Shown piece after piece: positions 57,003 through 64,000 of a stretch of DNA of 64,000 bases. The stretch is taken from contig NZ_JACHND010000001.1 of NCBI RefSeq assembly GCF_014205275.1, forward strand, positions 5,456,001-5,520,000, in the 5' to 3' direction. The DNA comes from Sphaerisporangium siamense (GTDB lineage: Bacteria; Actinomycetota; Actinomycetes; Streptosporangiales; Streptosporangiaceae). Both the position numbers and the translations under genes were made by a program. How positions within the stretch are numbered: position 1 is the first letter of the stretch; every line of letters starts with the position of its first letter. The notes below the pieces were generated by a model. That model was not told the DNA's origin, did no database searches, and worked only from the letters and a program-made list of their open reading frames with translations.

Positions 57003-57686
57003 TCAGGGGATCGTGCCCGGGGTGATCAGGCCGGTCTCGTAGGCCAGCACCACGGCCTGCACCCGGTCGCGCAGCGCCAGCTTGGTCAGCACGTTGCCGA
57101 CGTGCGTCTTCACGGTCGTCTCGCTGACGACCAGCTCGGCGGCGATCTCGGCGTTGGACATGCCCCTGGCGATCAGGCGCAGCACCTCCAGCTCGCGCTC
57201 GGTGAGCCGGTTGACGCGCGCCGGCGTGGCCTGCTGCTGGGCCGAGGGCAGGCGGGTGGCGAACTTGTCCAGCAGGCGCCGGGTCACGCTCGGCGCCACG
57301 ATCGCGTCTCCGGCCGCCACGACCCGGATCGCCTGCACCAGCTCGTCGGGCGGGACGTCCTTGAGCAGGAAGCCGCTCGCGCCCGCCCGCAGGGCCTCCA
57401 CGATGTACTCGTCCAGGTCGAAGGTGGTCAGCACCAGGACGCGGGGCACGTGGGCGCCGGGGGCGGCGTCGCGCACGATGCGCCGGGTCGCGTCGATGCC
57501 GTCCACGCCCGGCATGCGGATGTCCATCAGCACCACGTCGGGCAGCAGCGCCCGCGACTGGTCCTGGGCGGTGGCCCCGTTGCCGGCCTCGCCCACCACC
57601 GTGATGTCCGGCTCGGCCTCCAGGATCAGGCGGAAGCCCGTGCGCAGAAGGGGCTGGTCGTCGACCAGCAGCACGCGGATCGTCAT
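57003..57686 (-). CDS. NarL/LuxR-family response regulator
   Basis: This 227-residue regulator has a receiver domain with the acidic pocket Asp9-Asp10, phosphorylated Asp55 (LMDIRMPG) and Lys109 (FLLKDV), and a LuxR-type HTH (LTERELEVLRLIARGMSNAEIAAELVVSETTVKTHVGNVLTKL). It should be phosphorylated by the histidine kinase gene just upstream, whose stop is 3 bases before its ATG. Convergent to the peptide transporter operon; whether it controls that operon is not visible. Confidence 0.94.
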   Translation of the reverse strand: MTIRVLLVDDQPLLRTGFRLILEAEPDITVVGEAGNGATAQDQSRALLPDVVLMDIRMPGVDGIDATRRIVRDAAPGAHVPRVLVLTTFDLDEYIVEALRAGASGFLLKDVPPDELVQAIRVVAAGDAIVAPSVTRRLLDKFATRLPSAQQQATPARVNRLTERELEVLRLIARGMSNAEIAAELVVSETTVKTHVGNVLTKLALRDRVQAVVLAYETGLITPGTIP

Positions 57687-57689
57687 GTG

Positions 57690-58895
57690 TCAGTCCTTGA
57701 GGGGGAATCGGGCCCGTACCTCGAATCCGCCCCCCTGTCGTGGGCCGATCCGCAGAACTCCACCATAAAGGGCGACGCGCTCGCGTATGCCGACCAATCC
57801 GTGCCCGGGACGGTCGCCCGGGCCGCGCTGCGGGGTCTCCACGCCGCCGTGCCCGTCGTCCTCGACGTGGACCAGGAGCTCCCCCTCCTCGTGCCGCACG
57901 GTGACCCACGCCCGGGCCGCCGGGCCCGCGTGGCGCAGGCTGTTGGTCAGGGCCTCCTGGACGAGGCGGTAGGCGGCCAGGTCGATGCCGGGGGGGATCA
58001 CCGGCCGTTCGCCCTCGATCCAGAGCTGGGCGCGCAGCCCGGCCTCGCGCATCTGGTCCACCAGGCCGGGCAGGTCCACCATGCCCGGCTGCGGGGCCAG
58101 CTCGCCGCTCTCGCCGTCGGTGCGCAGCACGCCGACGATGCCGCGCATCTCGCGCATCGCGGTCCTGCCCAGCTCCTCGATGGCCACCAGCGCCTCCCTG
58201 GCGGCCTCCGGGCGGGTCTCCAGCACCTTGCGGGCCGCGGCGGCCTGGACGGTCATCACGCTCACGTGGTGGGCCACCACGTCGTGCAGCTCGCGGGCGA
58301 TGCGCGAGCGCTCCTCGGCGCGCGCGGCCCGGGTGTCGGCCTCCCTGGCCCGCTCCAGGCGCTCGGCGCGGTCGACCAGCTCGGCGAAGTAGGCGCGGCG
58401 CAGCCGCACGGACCTGCCGCCCACCCAGACCGTCATCGTCACCACCACGACGATCGTGTGCTGCGTCCACCCGCCGGCGTCGAAGGCGATCACGGCGCTC
58501 ACGGCGTAGCCGGCGAGCGTGACGGCCGCCGCGACCATGCTGAGGGCCAGCCCGCGGTAGGCGGCGACGGTGTAGAGCAGGATCAGCGTGACCAGGCCGA
58601 CGAGCCCGCCCTCGTACCGCAGCACCGCCAGCGCGATCTGGGGGAGCTGGGCCAGGCACAGCAGGACGAACGGCCACCGCCTGCGCAGCGCCGTCAGCAG
58701 GCAGGTGCCGATGACCAGGACGGCGGCGGCGACGTTGAAGGTGTACGCCGGGGGCCGCCCCGAAGCGGAGTCCTGGCCGGAGGCCAGCCCGGCGAAGGCG
58801 AGCGAGACCGCCGCCAGCAGGACCGCGAGGACCGAGTCGCCGAAAAGGGGATGGCTTCTGAGCCAGGCTCGCGGACTTGCGGGGGTGGTGCGCAC
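57690..58895 (-). CDS. Sensor histidine kinase (NarL-type, HisKA_3)
   Basis: This 401-residue kinase has six or so transmembrane helices in the first 150 residues without a large sensor loop, a linker coiled coil, the HisKA_3 phosphoacceptor ARELHDVVAHHVSVM, and a HATPase domain with LVQEALTNSLRHA (N box) and DDGHGGVETPQRGPGDRPGHGLVGIRER (G boxes). Signals are probably sensed within the membrane. GTG 58895 is 6 bases after a TAAATT element (58902-58907), suggesting a leaderless mRNA. Confidence 0.93.
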   Translation of the reverse strand: MRTTPASPRAWLRSHPLFGDSVLAVLLAAVSLAFAGLASGQDSASGRPPAYTFNVAAAVLVIGTCLLTALRRRWPFVLLCLAQLPQIALAVLRYEGGLVGLVTLILLYTVAAYRGLALSMVAAAVTLAGYAVSAVIAFDAGGWTQHTIVVVVTMTVWVGGRSVRLRRAYFAELVDRAERLERAREADTRAARAEERSRIARELHDVVAHHVSVMTVQAAAARKVLETRPEAAREALVAIEELGRTAMREMRGIVGVLRTDGESGELAPQPGMVDLPGLVDQMREAGLRAQLWIEGERPVIPPGIDLAAYRLVQEALTNSLRHAGPAARAWVTVRHEEGELLVHVEDDGHGGVETPQRGPGDRPGHGLVGIRERVALYGGVLRIGPRQGGGFEVRARFPLKD

Positions 58896-58901
58896 CCTCT
58901 C

Positions 58902-58907
58902 AATTTA
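58902..58907 (-). promoter_or_regulatory. -10 element (TAAATT) of the two-component operon
   Basis: Ends 6 bases before GTG 58895 on the minus strand; no ribosome site. Confidence 0.5.
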
Positions 58908-59014
58908 GGACGACTTCCCGGCAGGCCACCCCTCTGAGGTCGGATATCCCCCTCATCCCGCGGAAGGATCCGCCGGGGACCCTCGCGGCCGGCGCGAGGT
59001 CTTCCCCACGGGTC

Positions 59015-59953
59015 TCAGCGGACGTGGCGGCCTGGGTGGTCTCGGCCGTCGTGACTCCGCGCGTTCTCGGCGCTCTGCGCGGGTGCGGCGGGCAGGCAGA
59101 GCAGGAAGGCGACGCCGGAGCCCCCGGAGTCCTCGTTCTTCCCTTCGCCGGGCCGGCCGCGCACCCACAGCGTCCCCTCGTGGGCGAGGGCACGGGCCAG
59201 GGCCAGCGCGAGACCGGCGCCCTCGCTCTGCGGCAGCCCGGCGGCGTCCAGCCGGGCGAACCGCCGGAACGGGCCCCGCGGGTCCGGCCCGCCGCCGACG
59301 GTCAGCCGGGCGGTGACGCCGTCGCGGGACGCCTCGACGCGGACGACGCCGTCGTGGCGCGCCGCGAGGTCCAGCAGGATGCCGACGACCTGCGCGAGCC
59401 GGGGGCGCACGGCGTCCACCAGGATCCCCGCCGTGCCCGACACCCGCACCCCGGCTCGGCGGGCGGCCTGCTCCCCGGCCAGCGTGAGCAGGTCGGTGGG
59501 TTCGGGGGCGGCCGGCTCGCCGGGGCGGGGGTCGTCGAGCGCGGCCAGGTCGCTGATGATCGCCTCCAGGCGGTCCACGCCGGCCAGCGCGCGGGCGGCG
59601 AGGTCGCCCGGGTCGGTCTCGCCGGGGTGCAGCCGCGCCTCCTCCAGTTCGGCGCGGATCGCGGCCACCGACGTCCGCAGCGCATGCGCGACGTCGGCGT
59701 CGAACCGGTGCCCCTCCTCGGCCGCCGCCCTGGGCCCCTTCTCGGCCGCCGCCTCGGCGGCGGGGACGGGCCACCGGGCGGAGGCACGCCGTCCGAAAGG
59801 CCCGCCCGCCGCCGCGGGCCGCATGTCCTCCGCCGCGCAGGGGCACCCCCACGGCGTGGTCACGGACATGTTTCCGGGCACGGCTCCCGGCGCGCGGAGC
59901 GGCCGCGCGTGGGCGGGGTCGCACCGCCCGCGCGTGCGGGTGATCTGCTCCAT
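59015..59953 (-). CDS. Soluble histidine kinase-like protein, degenerate ATPase
   Basis: This 312-residue protein has no membrane helix. After a Cys/Pro-containing N-terminus it has a HisKA-like dimerisation helix with a candidate phosphoacceptor His (RFDADVAHALRTSVAAIRAELEEA) and a HATPase-like end: the N box reads VVGILLDLAARHD, without the usual Asn, and the G1 box reads GGGPDPRGPFRRF, without the DxG motif; GAGLALALARALAHEGTLWV is the G2-like part. ATP binding may therefore be lost. AGGAGG lies 10 bases before ATG 59953. No response regulator is adjacent. It faces the regulator gene at 60121. Confidence 0.68.
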   Translation of the reverse strand: MEQITRTRGRCDPAHARPLRAPGAVPGNMSVTTPWGCPCAAEDMRPAAAGGPFGRRASARWPVPAAEAAAEKGPRAAAEEGHRFDADVAHALRTSVAAIRAELEEARLHPGETDPGDLAARALAGVDRLEAIISDLAALDDPRPGEPAAPEPTDLLTLAGEQAARRAGVRVSGTAGILVDAVRPRLAQVVGILLDLAARHDGVVRVEASRDGVTARLTVGGGPDPRGPFRRFARLDAAGLPQSEGAGLALALARALAHEGTLWVRGRPGEGKNEDSGGSGVAFLLCLPAAPAQSAENARSHDGRDHPGRHVR

Positions 59954-60120
59954 CAGGGCCTCGCCTCCTGGTCGCCGGCGGCCGGCGCCGTCGCGCCCGG
60001 CCGGTCCCTCTTTCAGGGAAACACGGGAGAACGAGGCTGGAGCGGCCCCCAACTGGCCCCTGCTGGACAGGGACCACCAGGGCCACCCTCCAGCCTTGAC
60101 AAAAGGGACATACTGGGCAT

Positions 60121-61005
60121 ATGGCCTCCGTGGAAAGGGAGGAAGGCGCGCTCGGCGGGTTCCTGCGGTCCCGCCGCGCCCGGCTCTGCCCCAAGGATGT
60201 CGGCATCGACGCCGACCCGGGCAGGCGCCGGGTCCCCGGCCTGCGCCGCGAGGAGCTAGCCCGCCTCGCCGGCGTCAGCGTCGAGTACTACACCCGCCTG
60301 GAACAGGGCCGCAGCCGCAACGCCTCCCACGAGGTGCTCGACGCGATCGCGGACGCGCTGCGCCTCGGCGAGACCGAGCGCGCGTACATGCGTCACCTGT
60401 CCTGCCCGGCGCGCGCCCGGCGCCCCGGACGCCCGGCCCCGCCGCAGCGGGTGCCCCCCACCGCCGTCAGGCTCCTGGAGGTGCTGGAGGCCGCCGGTGC
60501 TCCTGCCACCGTCATGGGCCGCCGCACCGACATCCTGGCCGCCAACCGGCTCACCCGGGCACTGATCGCCGACTTCGACCGCGTCCCGGCCCGCGACCGC
60601 AACGTGGCCAGGTTCGTCTTCCTGGACCCGCGTGCCCCCGGCCTGTACGGCGACTGGTGGGGCGTGGCCCGGCACGTCGCCGCGCTCCTGCACTTCGACG
60701 CCGGACGCCACCCGGAGGACCCGCTGACGCGGGCGCTGGTCCGCGAGCTGCTGGACAGGAGCGAGGACTTCCGCCGGGCGTGGGCCGCCCACGACGTCCA
60801 CGAGCGGGTGTGCGGCGTCATGAGCTACCGCAATCGGATCGTGGGCGACATCCAGCTCACCTACCAGGCGCTCTCGCTGCCCGAGGACCCCGACCAGCGC
60901 ATCTTCGTCTACACCGCCGAGCCGGGCTCCCCCTCCGAGGCGGCCATGCGCGCGCTCGCCAAGTGGGTGGAGGACGGCGGGCTCACCGGCGGCGCCCCGG
61001 ACTGA
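60121..61005 (+). CDS. XRE-family regulator with MmyB-like ligand domain
   Basis: This 294-residue regulator has an N-terminal Xre HTH (RREELARLAGVSVEYYTRLEQGRSRNASHEVLDAIADALRL, about 42-80) and an MmyB-like PAS-type domain (about 105-270: ILAANRLTRALIADFD, FLDPRAPGLYGDW, FRRAWAAHDVHERVCGVMSYRNRIVGDIQLTYQAL). MmyB-type proteins may bind fatty acids and often regulate a neighbouring dehydrogenase; the divergent neighbour here is the kinase-like gene instead. A CATACT hexamer lies 6 bases before ATG 60121, so a leaderless mRNA is possible. Confidence 0.88.
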   Translation: MASVEREEGALGGFLRSRRARLCPKDVGIDADPGRRRVPGLRREELARLAGVSVEYYTRLEQGRSRNASHEVLDAIADALRLGETERAYMRHLSCPARARRPGRPAPPQRVPPTAVRLLEVLEAAGAPATVMGRRTDILAANRLTRALIADFDRVPARDRNVARFVFLDPRAPGLYGDWWGVARHVAALLHFDAGRHPEDPLTRALVRELLDRSEDFRRAWAAHDVHERVCGVMSYRNRIVGDIQLTYQALSLPEDPDQRIFVYTAEPGSPSEAAMRALAKWVEDGGLTGGAPD

Positions 61006-61025
61006 CGCGGCGCGGGCTCACGGCC

Positions 61026-61104
61026 CGCCGGTCGCCGAGCGGTACGGGGCTCAGAGCTCGCCGGGGAGCGGCGCGGCGTTCACAGCTCGTCGGTCGCCGA
61101 GCGG
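61026..61104. repeat. Short direct repeat around the 3' end of the nuclease gene
   Basis: CGCCGGTCGCCGAGCGG (61026-61042) recurs as CGTCGGTCGCCGAGCGG (61088-61104), the second copy being the last codons of the minus-strand nuclease gene; a weaker third unit lies between. Confidence 0.55.
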
Positions 61105-61940
61105 CGCGAACCCCGGATCGTGTCGCCGGGACGGCGATCCGGCACTGGCGGGGGAGTGCCGCCCCACTCCGGGCAGAGGGCCTGGTAATCACACCAGTCG
61201 CAGAGCCGGCTGCGCCGCGCGCGCCACTCGCGGGTGGTGAGCGCGCGCTCGATGGCCTCCCACAGGGCCTGCACCTTGCGCTCGGTGGCCAGCAGGTCGG
61301 CCTCGTCGGGCGCGTAGCGCAGCACCTCGCCGTTGCCGAGGTACATGAGCTGGAGCACGCGGGGCACCGTGCCGCGCAGCCGCCACAGCACCAGCGCGTA
61401 GAACTTCATCTGGAACAGGGCCTTGGCCTCGAAGTCGGGGCCGGGCGCGCTGCCGGTCTTGTAGTCGACGACGCGCAGGTCGCCGGTGGGGGCGACGTCG
61501 AGCCTGTCGATGTAGCCGCGCAGCATGAGCCCGCTGTCGAGCACGGCCTCCACGTACAGCTCCCGCTGGGCCGGCTCCAGCAGCCGTGGGTCCTCCAGGG
61601 CGAAGTAGCGCTCCAGCATCTGGCGGGCCTGCGCCAGCCACCGGTCGCGCTCGGCCTCGTCGCCGAACAGCGCCGAATACTCAGGGGTCCGGCCGAGCAG
61701 GCGCGCCCACTGCGGGTCCAGCAGGGCCTGCGCCGCGGCGACCGTGCGCTCGGCCGCCGGCAGGTCGTACAGGCGTTCCAGCACGGCGTGCACGAGCGTG
61801 CCGCGCACGGCGGCGGGGGAGGGCCGCTCGGGGAGCTGGTCGATCACCCGGAAGCGGTAGAGCAGCGGACATGTCATGAAGTCGCCCGCCCGCGAGGGAG
61901 ACAGGCTGCCGATGACCGCGGGCGGCTCCGTGATGCTCAT
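61080..61940 (-). CDS. RecB-family PD-(D/E)XK exonuclease
   Basis: This 286-residue nuclease has the Cas4/RecB-like fold: SLSPSRAGDFMTCPLLYRFRV with the first iron-sulfur Cys (Cys24), HAVLERLYDLP, the metal-binding GYIDRLDV and VVDYKTG (Asp, Asp, Lys), and the C-terminal cysteines CDWCDYQALC completing a four-Cys cluster. In actinobacteria this gene commonly neighbours a site-2 protease and the proteasome locus. ATG 61940 lies 7 bases after a TACAGT hexamer (61948-61953, minus strand) and has no ribosome site, so it is probably leaderless. Confidence 0.9.
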   Translation of the reverse strand: MSITEPPAVIGSLSPSRAGDFMTCPLLYRFRVIDQLPERPSPAAVRGTLVHAVLERLYDLPAAERTVAAAQALLDPQWARLLGRTPEYSALFGDEAERDRWLAQARQMLERYFALEDPRLLEPAQRELYVEAVLDSGLMLRGYIDRLDVAPTGDLRVVDYKTGSAPGPDFEAKALFQMKFYALVLWRLRGTVPRVLQLMYLGNGEVLRYAPDEADLLATERKVQALWEAIERALTTREWRARRSRLCDWCDYQALCPEWGGTPPPVPDRRPGDTIRGSRRSATDEL

Positions 61941-61947
61941 GGAGGGA

Positions 61948-61953
61948 ACTGTA
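61948..61953 (-). promoter_or_regulatory. -10 element (TACAGT) of the leaderless nuclease gene
   Basis: Ends 7 bases before ATG 61940; no ribosome site. Confidence 0.5.
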
Positions 61954-62020
61954 GGTCAGCCCGCCGACACTTCGGGCGCGGGCGGCCCACATGATCGGCC
62001 TACGGCCTCCGGGAGGCGCG

Positions 62021-62026
62021 TAGCAT
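62021..62026 (+). promoter_or_regulatory. -10 element (TAGCAT) upstream of the site-2 protease gene
   Basis: TAGCAT would start transcription near 62033, giving a short leader that contains the AAGGAGGG ribosome site before ATG 62055. Confidence 0.45.
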
Positions 62027-62054
62027 CAAGGCACAAGGAGGGAAGACGACGAAC

Positions 62055-63194
62055 ATGAGCACCCAGACCCCGCAACGGCCCGAGTCGCCGGGGCTGCGCA
62101 TGGGGCGCCCCTTCGGCATCCCCGTCTACGTCTCGCCGACCTGGCTGATCGTCGCGGCGTTCATCACTTACACTTTCCAGCCCCAGGTCGCCGACGGCCT
62201 GCCCGGCAGGGGCGCCGTCGTCACCTACCTCGTGGCCTTCGTGTTCGCCGTCTTCCTGTACCTCTCGGTGCTGCTGCACGAGCTGGCGCACTGCGTCGTG
62301 GCCCGCTACTTCGGCCTGCCGGTGCGCCGCATCACGCTCTACCTGCTCGGCGGCGTCTCCGAGATCGAGCGCGAACCCGAGACCCCGACGCGCGAGTTCC
62401 TGGTCGCCTTCGCCGGCCCGCTGCTGTCCCTCGGGCTGGCCGGGGTGGGCTTCGTCGTGAGCGAGTTCATCCCCCAGGGCACCATCCCCCACGTCCTGGT
62501 GTTCCAGCTCTGGGTCTCCAACCTGATCGTCGGCGTCTTCAACCTGCTGCCCGGCCTCCCGCTGGACGGCGGCCGCATGCTCCGCGCCGGTGTGTGGAAG
62601 ATCACTCGCAACTCGGGCACGGGCACCATCGCCGCCGCCTGGTTCGGCCGGGCCCTCGCCGTGGCGCTGGTCGCGGTGCCGGTGCTGTCCTCGCTGGTGA
62701 CCGGTCAGGAGCCCCCGGGCCTGTGGCTGATGCTCTGGTCGGTGCTGCTGGCCTCGTTCATCTGGATCGGCGCATCCCAGGCGCTGCGCGTGGCCAAGGT
62801 CCGCGCCCGCCTGCCGCGGGTCCAGGCCCGCGCGCTGGCCCGCCGGGCGATCGCGGTCACCGCCGAGGTGCCGCTGGCCGAGGCCATGCGCAGGGCCACT
62901 CAGGCCGAGGCCGGGGCCATGGTCGTCGTCGACCACGACGGGCACCCGATCGCCATCGTCAACGAGTCGGCGGTCGCGGCCACGCCCGAGCAGCGCCGCC
63001 CCTGGGTGACGGTCGGCTCGCTGGCGCGCAGCCTGGAGCCCTCGCTGGTGCTGCCGGCCGACCTGGCGGGGGAGTCCCTGCTCGACGCCATGCGCGGCGC
63101 GCCCTCCGGCGAGTACCTGCTGGTGGAGCGCGGCGGCGACGTCTACGGCGTGCTGGTGACCGCCGACGTGAACCGCGTCTTCTCCGGCGTCTGA
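62055..63194 (+). CDS. Site-2 protease-type intramembrane metalloprotease with CBS region
   Basis: This 379-residue M50 protease has the zinc motif H75ELAH79 in a membrane helix, NLLPGLPLDGGRML with the third ligand Asp, and about six helices in residues 25-240, followed by a cytoplasmic pair of CBS-like segments (VPLAEAMRRATQAEAGAMVVVDHDGHPIAIV and SLLDAMRGAPSGEYLLVERGGDVYGVLVTADV). It would cleave transmembrane substrates; CBS domains often sense adenosine nucleotides. AAGGAGGG precedes ATG 62055. It is divergent from the RecB-type nuclease, as in other actinobacteria upstream of the proteasome genes. Confidence 0.92.
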   Translation: MSTQTPQRPESPGLRMGRPFGIPVYVSPTWLIVAAFITYTFQPQVADGLPGRGAVVTYLVAFVFAVFLYLSVLLHELAHCVVARYFGLPVRRITLYLLGGVSEIEREPETPTREFLVAFAGPLLSLGLAGVGFVVSEFIPQGTIPHVLVFQLWVSNLIVGVFNLLPGLPLDGGRMLRAGVWKITRNSGTGTIAAAWFGRALAVALVAVPVLSSLVTGQEPPGLWLMLWSVLLASFIWIGASQALRVAKVRARLPRVQARALARRAIAVTAEVPLAEAMRRATQAEAGAMVVVDHDGHPIAIVNESAVAATPEQRRPWVTVGSLARSLEPSLVLPADLAGESLLDAMRGAPSGEYLLVERGGDVYGVLVTADVNRVFSGV

Positions 63195-63415
63195 CCTGAC
63201 ACCCGACCCGCGGCCGGCCGGTTTGGTTCGCCGCCCCAGGTGCAGGAAGGAATTCTGCGGTGGTTTTTGCTACGGTCCGGTGCCATTGGATATGTGTTCT
63301 GCCTCGTCCCGCCCGTCGCGCCCCGGACGCACGCTCGTCCCGGCGACGGCCGGCGGCCGACGGTCTGACGCGGGTGCCGTTCGTCCGGTCGTGAAGTCCG
63401 GGGAGGAGAGTTTCT

Positions 63416-64000
63416 GTGACGGAGCAAGGCGTGGGGGTGGTGCGTCCGCTCCCCGGCGACGGGCTGATCGCCCACATGGGCGGCCTGCTGCTGGTGTGCG
63501 ACGCGGCCGACGCCGTCGCCGAGGAGCTGGTGACGGCGCTGCGGGACACCGCGGCGGCGGGAGGTGACGGCCGCGCGCTCGCCCGGCGCGTCGCCCAGGT
63601 CCTCGCGCGCGCGATGACGGCCGAGCCGGTCGCCTGCGCGGTCGCCGGGCGCGCGGGCGGCGGCATCGCGGTGCTGGTCAGCGGCGACGCCCAGGCGTCC
63701 ATCACCGGGCCGGGCACCGACGTCCGCCTGGACGGCAAGGACGCCCTCACCTGGACCGACCGCCTGGTCACCACGCAGGTGAGCACGGTGGAACTGCGGC
63801 TGCCGGGCGCGGGCCGCCCGATCAGGCAGGCCCGGCTGGACGCCGGCGTGGTCCCCGGCGGCGGCCTGGTCTCCGACCTCGCCGAGGCGGACGGCGGGCT
63901 TCCCGCGCCGCGCCCCGAGCCCTCGTCCCGCCCGGCGGCCCACGACCCGCTCCCCGCCGCCGAGCCCGCGCGTCCCGAGCCGGCGCCCGCCGCGTTCGGC
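63416..64000 (+). CDS. Unidentified protein, N-terminal part (runs off the right edge)
   Basis: From GTG 63416, preceded by GGGAGGAGAG with about 6 bases spacing, the frame is open to the window end (195 codons). The first 130 residues look like a folded cytoplasmic domain (VVRPLPGDGLIAHMGGLLLVCD, GGDGRALARRVAQVLARAM, GGGIAVLVSGDAQASITG, TWTDRLVTTQVSTVELRLPG); then the sequence becomes Pro/Ala-rich. The first part vaguely recalls actinobacterial proteins that continue into an FHA domain, but that part would lie outside the window, so I make no family call. It lies 221 bases after the site-2 protease gene. Confidence 0.7.
   Translation, partial: MTEQGVGVVRPLPGDGLIAHMGGLLLVCDAADAVAEELVTALRDTAAAGGDGRALARRVAQVLARAMTAEPVACAVAGRAGGGIAVLVSGDAQASITGPGTDVRLDGKDALTWTDRLVTTQVSTVELRLPGAGRPIRQARLDAGVVPGGGLVSDLAEADGGLPAPRPEPSSRPAAHDPLPAAEPARPEPAPAAFG

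Noticed and set aside
1-64000. tRNA, rRNA, insertion sequences, integrases, CRISPR arrays
   Set aside because: I looked in the gaps and found no cloverleaf, transposase, terminal inverted repeats or repeat-spacer pattern. A tRNAscan-SE and IS search would be decisive.

Overview
The window is chromosomal DNA from a high-GC actinobacterium. It carries a mycothiol ligase (mshC), an integration-host-factor-like protein, a mabA-inhA-type fabG-fabI pair, DUF3099, DUF3090 and SCO1664-family genes, TldD/TldE, and a RecB-type nuclease next to a site-2 protease. GC-ending codons dominate and many genes look leaderless. The filamentous Streptosporangiales are my best guess for the order; that is inference from gene content, not from a marker gene.

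Layout. 1-7 kb: start of a POT peptide transporter, an acyl-CoA ligase, two tandem paralogous secreted proteins, a small unknown protein, a stand-alone IHF-like protein and a secreted M14 carboxypeptidase. 7-14 kb: a DEAD-box helicase with a structured leader, then a minus-strand set that matches the srsABC phenolic-lipid pathway (type III PKS, ICMT-like methyltransferase, flavoprotein) preceded by a hotdog thioesterase, then an M20 peptidase. 14-20 kb: benzoylformate-decarboxylase-like enzyme, RtcB ligase, and moaA-mobA-DUF6457 for molybdenum cofactor. 20-27 kb: DUF3099, dodecin, tldD-tldE, fabG-fabI, a surface-type Pro/Ala-rich protein and an aldo/keto reductase.

27.7-50 kb follows a gene order I know from mycobacteria and streptomycetes: uppP, histidine phosphatase, DUF3090, SCO1664 family, then mshC, then a PAC2 protein and metH. 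Into it are set an NRDE protein, a membrane pseudokinase and, between mshC and the PAC2 gene, a complete-looking ten-gene gas vesicle operon (35.3-41.3 kb, minus strand), peptide deformylase, a HemD-winged-helix regulator and a TetR-like protein without a visible DNA-binding domain. After metH come a HAD phosphatase and a small membrane protein.

50-64 kb: a five-gene peptide ABC transporter in the order C-A-B-D-F, a convergent two-component system, an orphan kinase-like protein facing a MmyB-type regulator, the RecB-like nuclease, the site-2 protease and the start of an unidentified gene at the right edge.

Most operons are tightly packed, with 4-base GTGA overlaps or 1-4 base gaps. I see no tRNA or rRNA gene, CRISPR array, insertion sequence, integrase or plasmid function. 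The most unusual items are the kinase-fold protein lacking its catalytic aspartate, the gas vesicle island with two charged-tail accessory proteins, the reuse of TAA stop codons as the start of the next gene's -10 element, and the HTH-less TetR-like protein.
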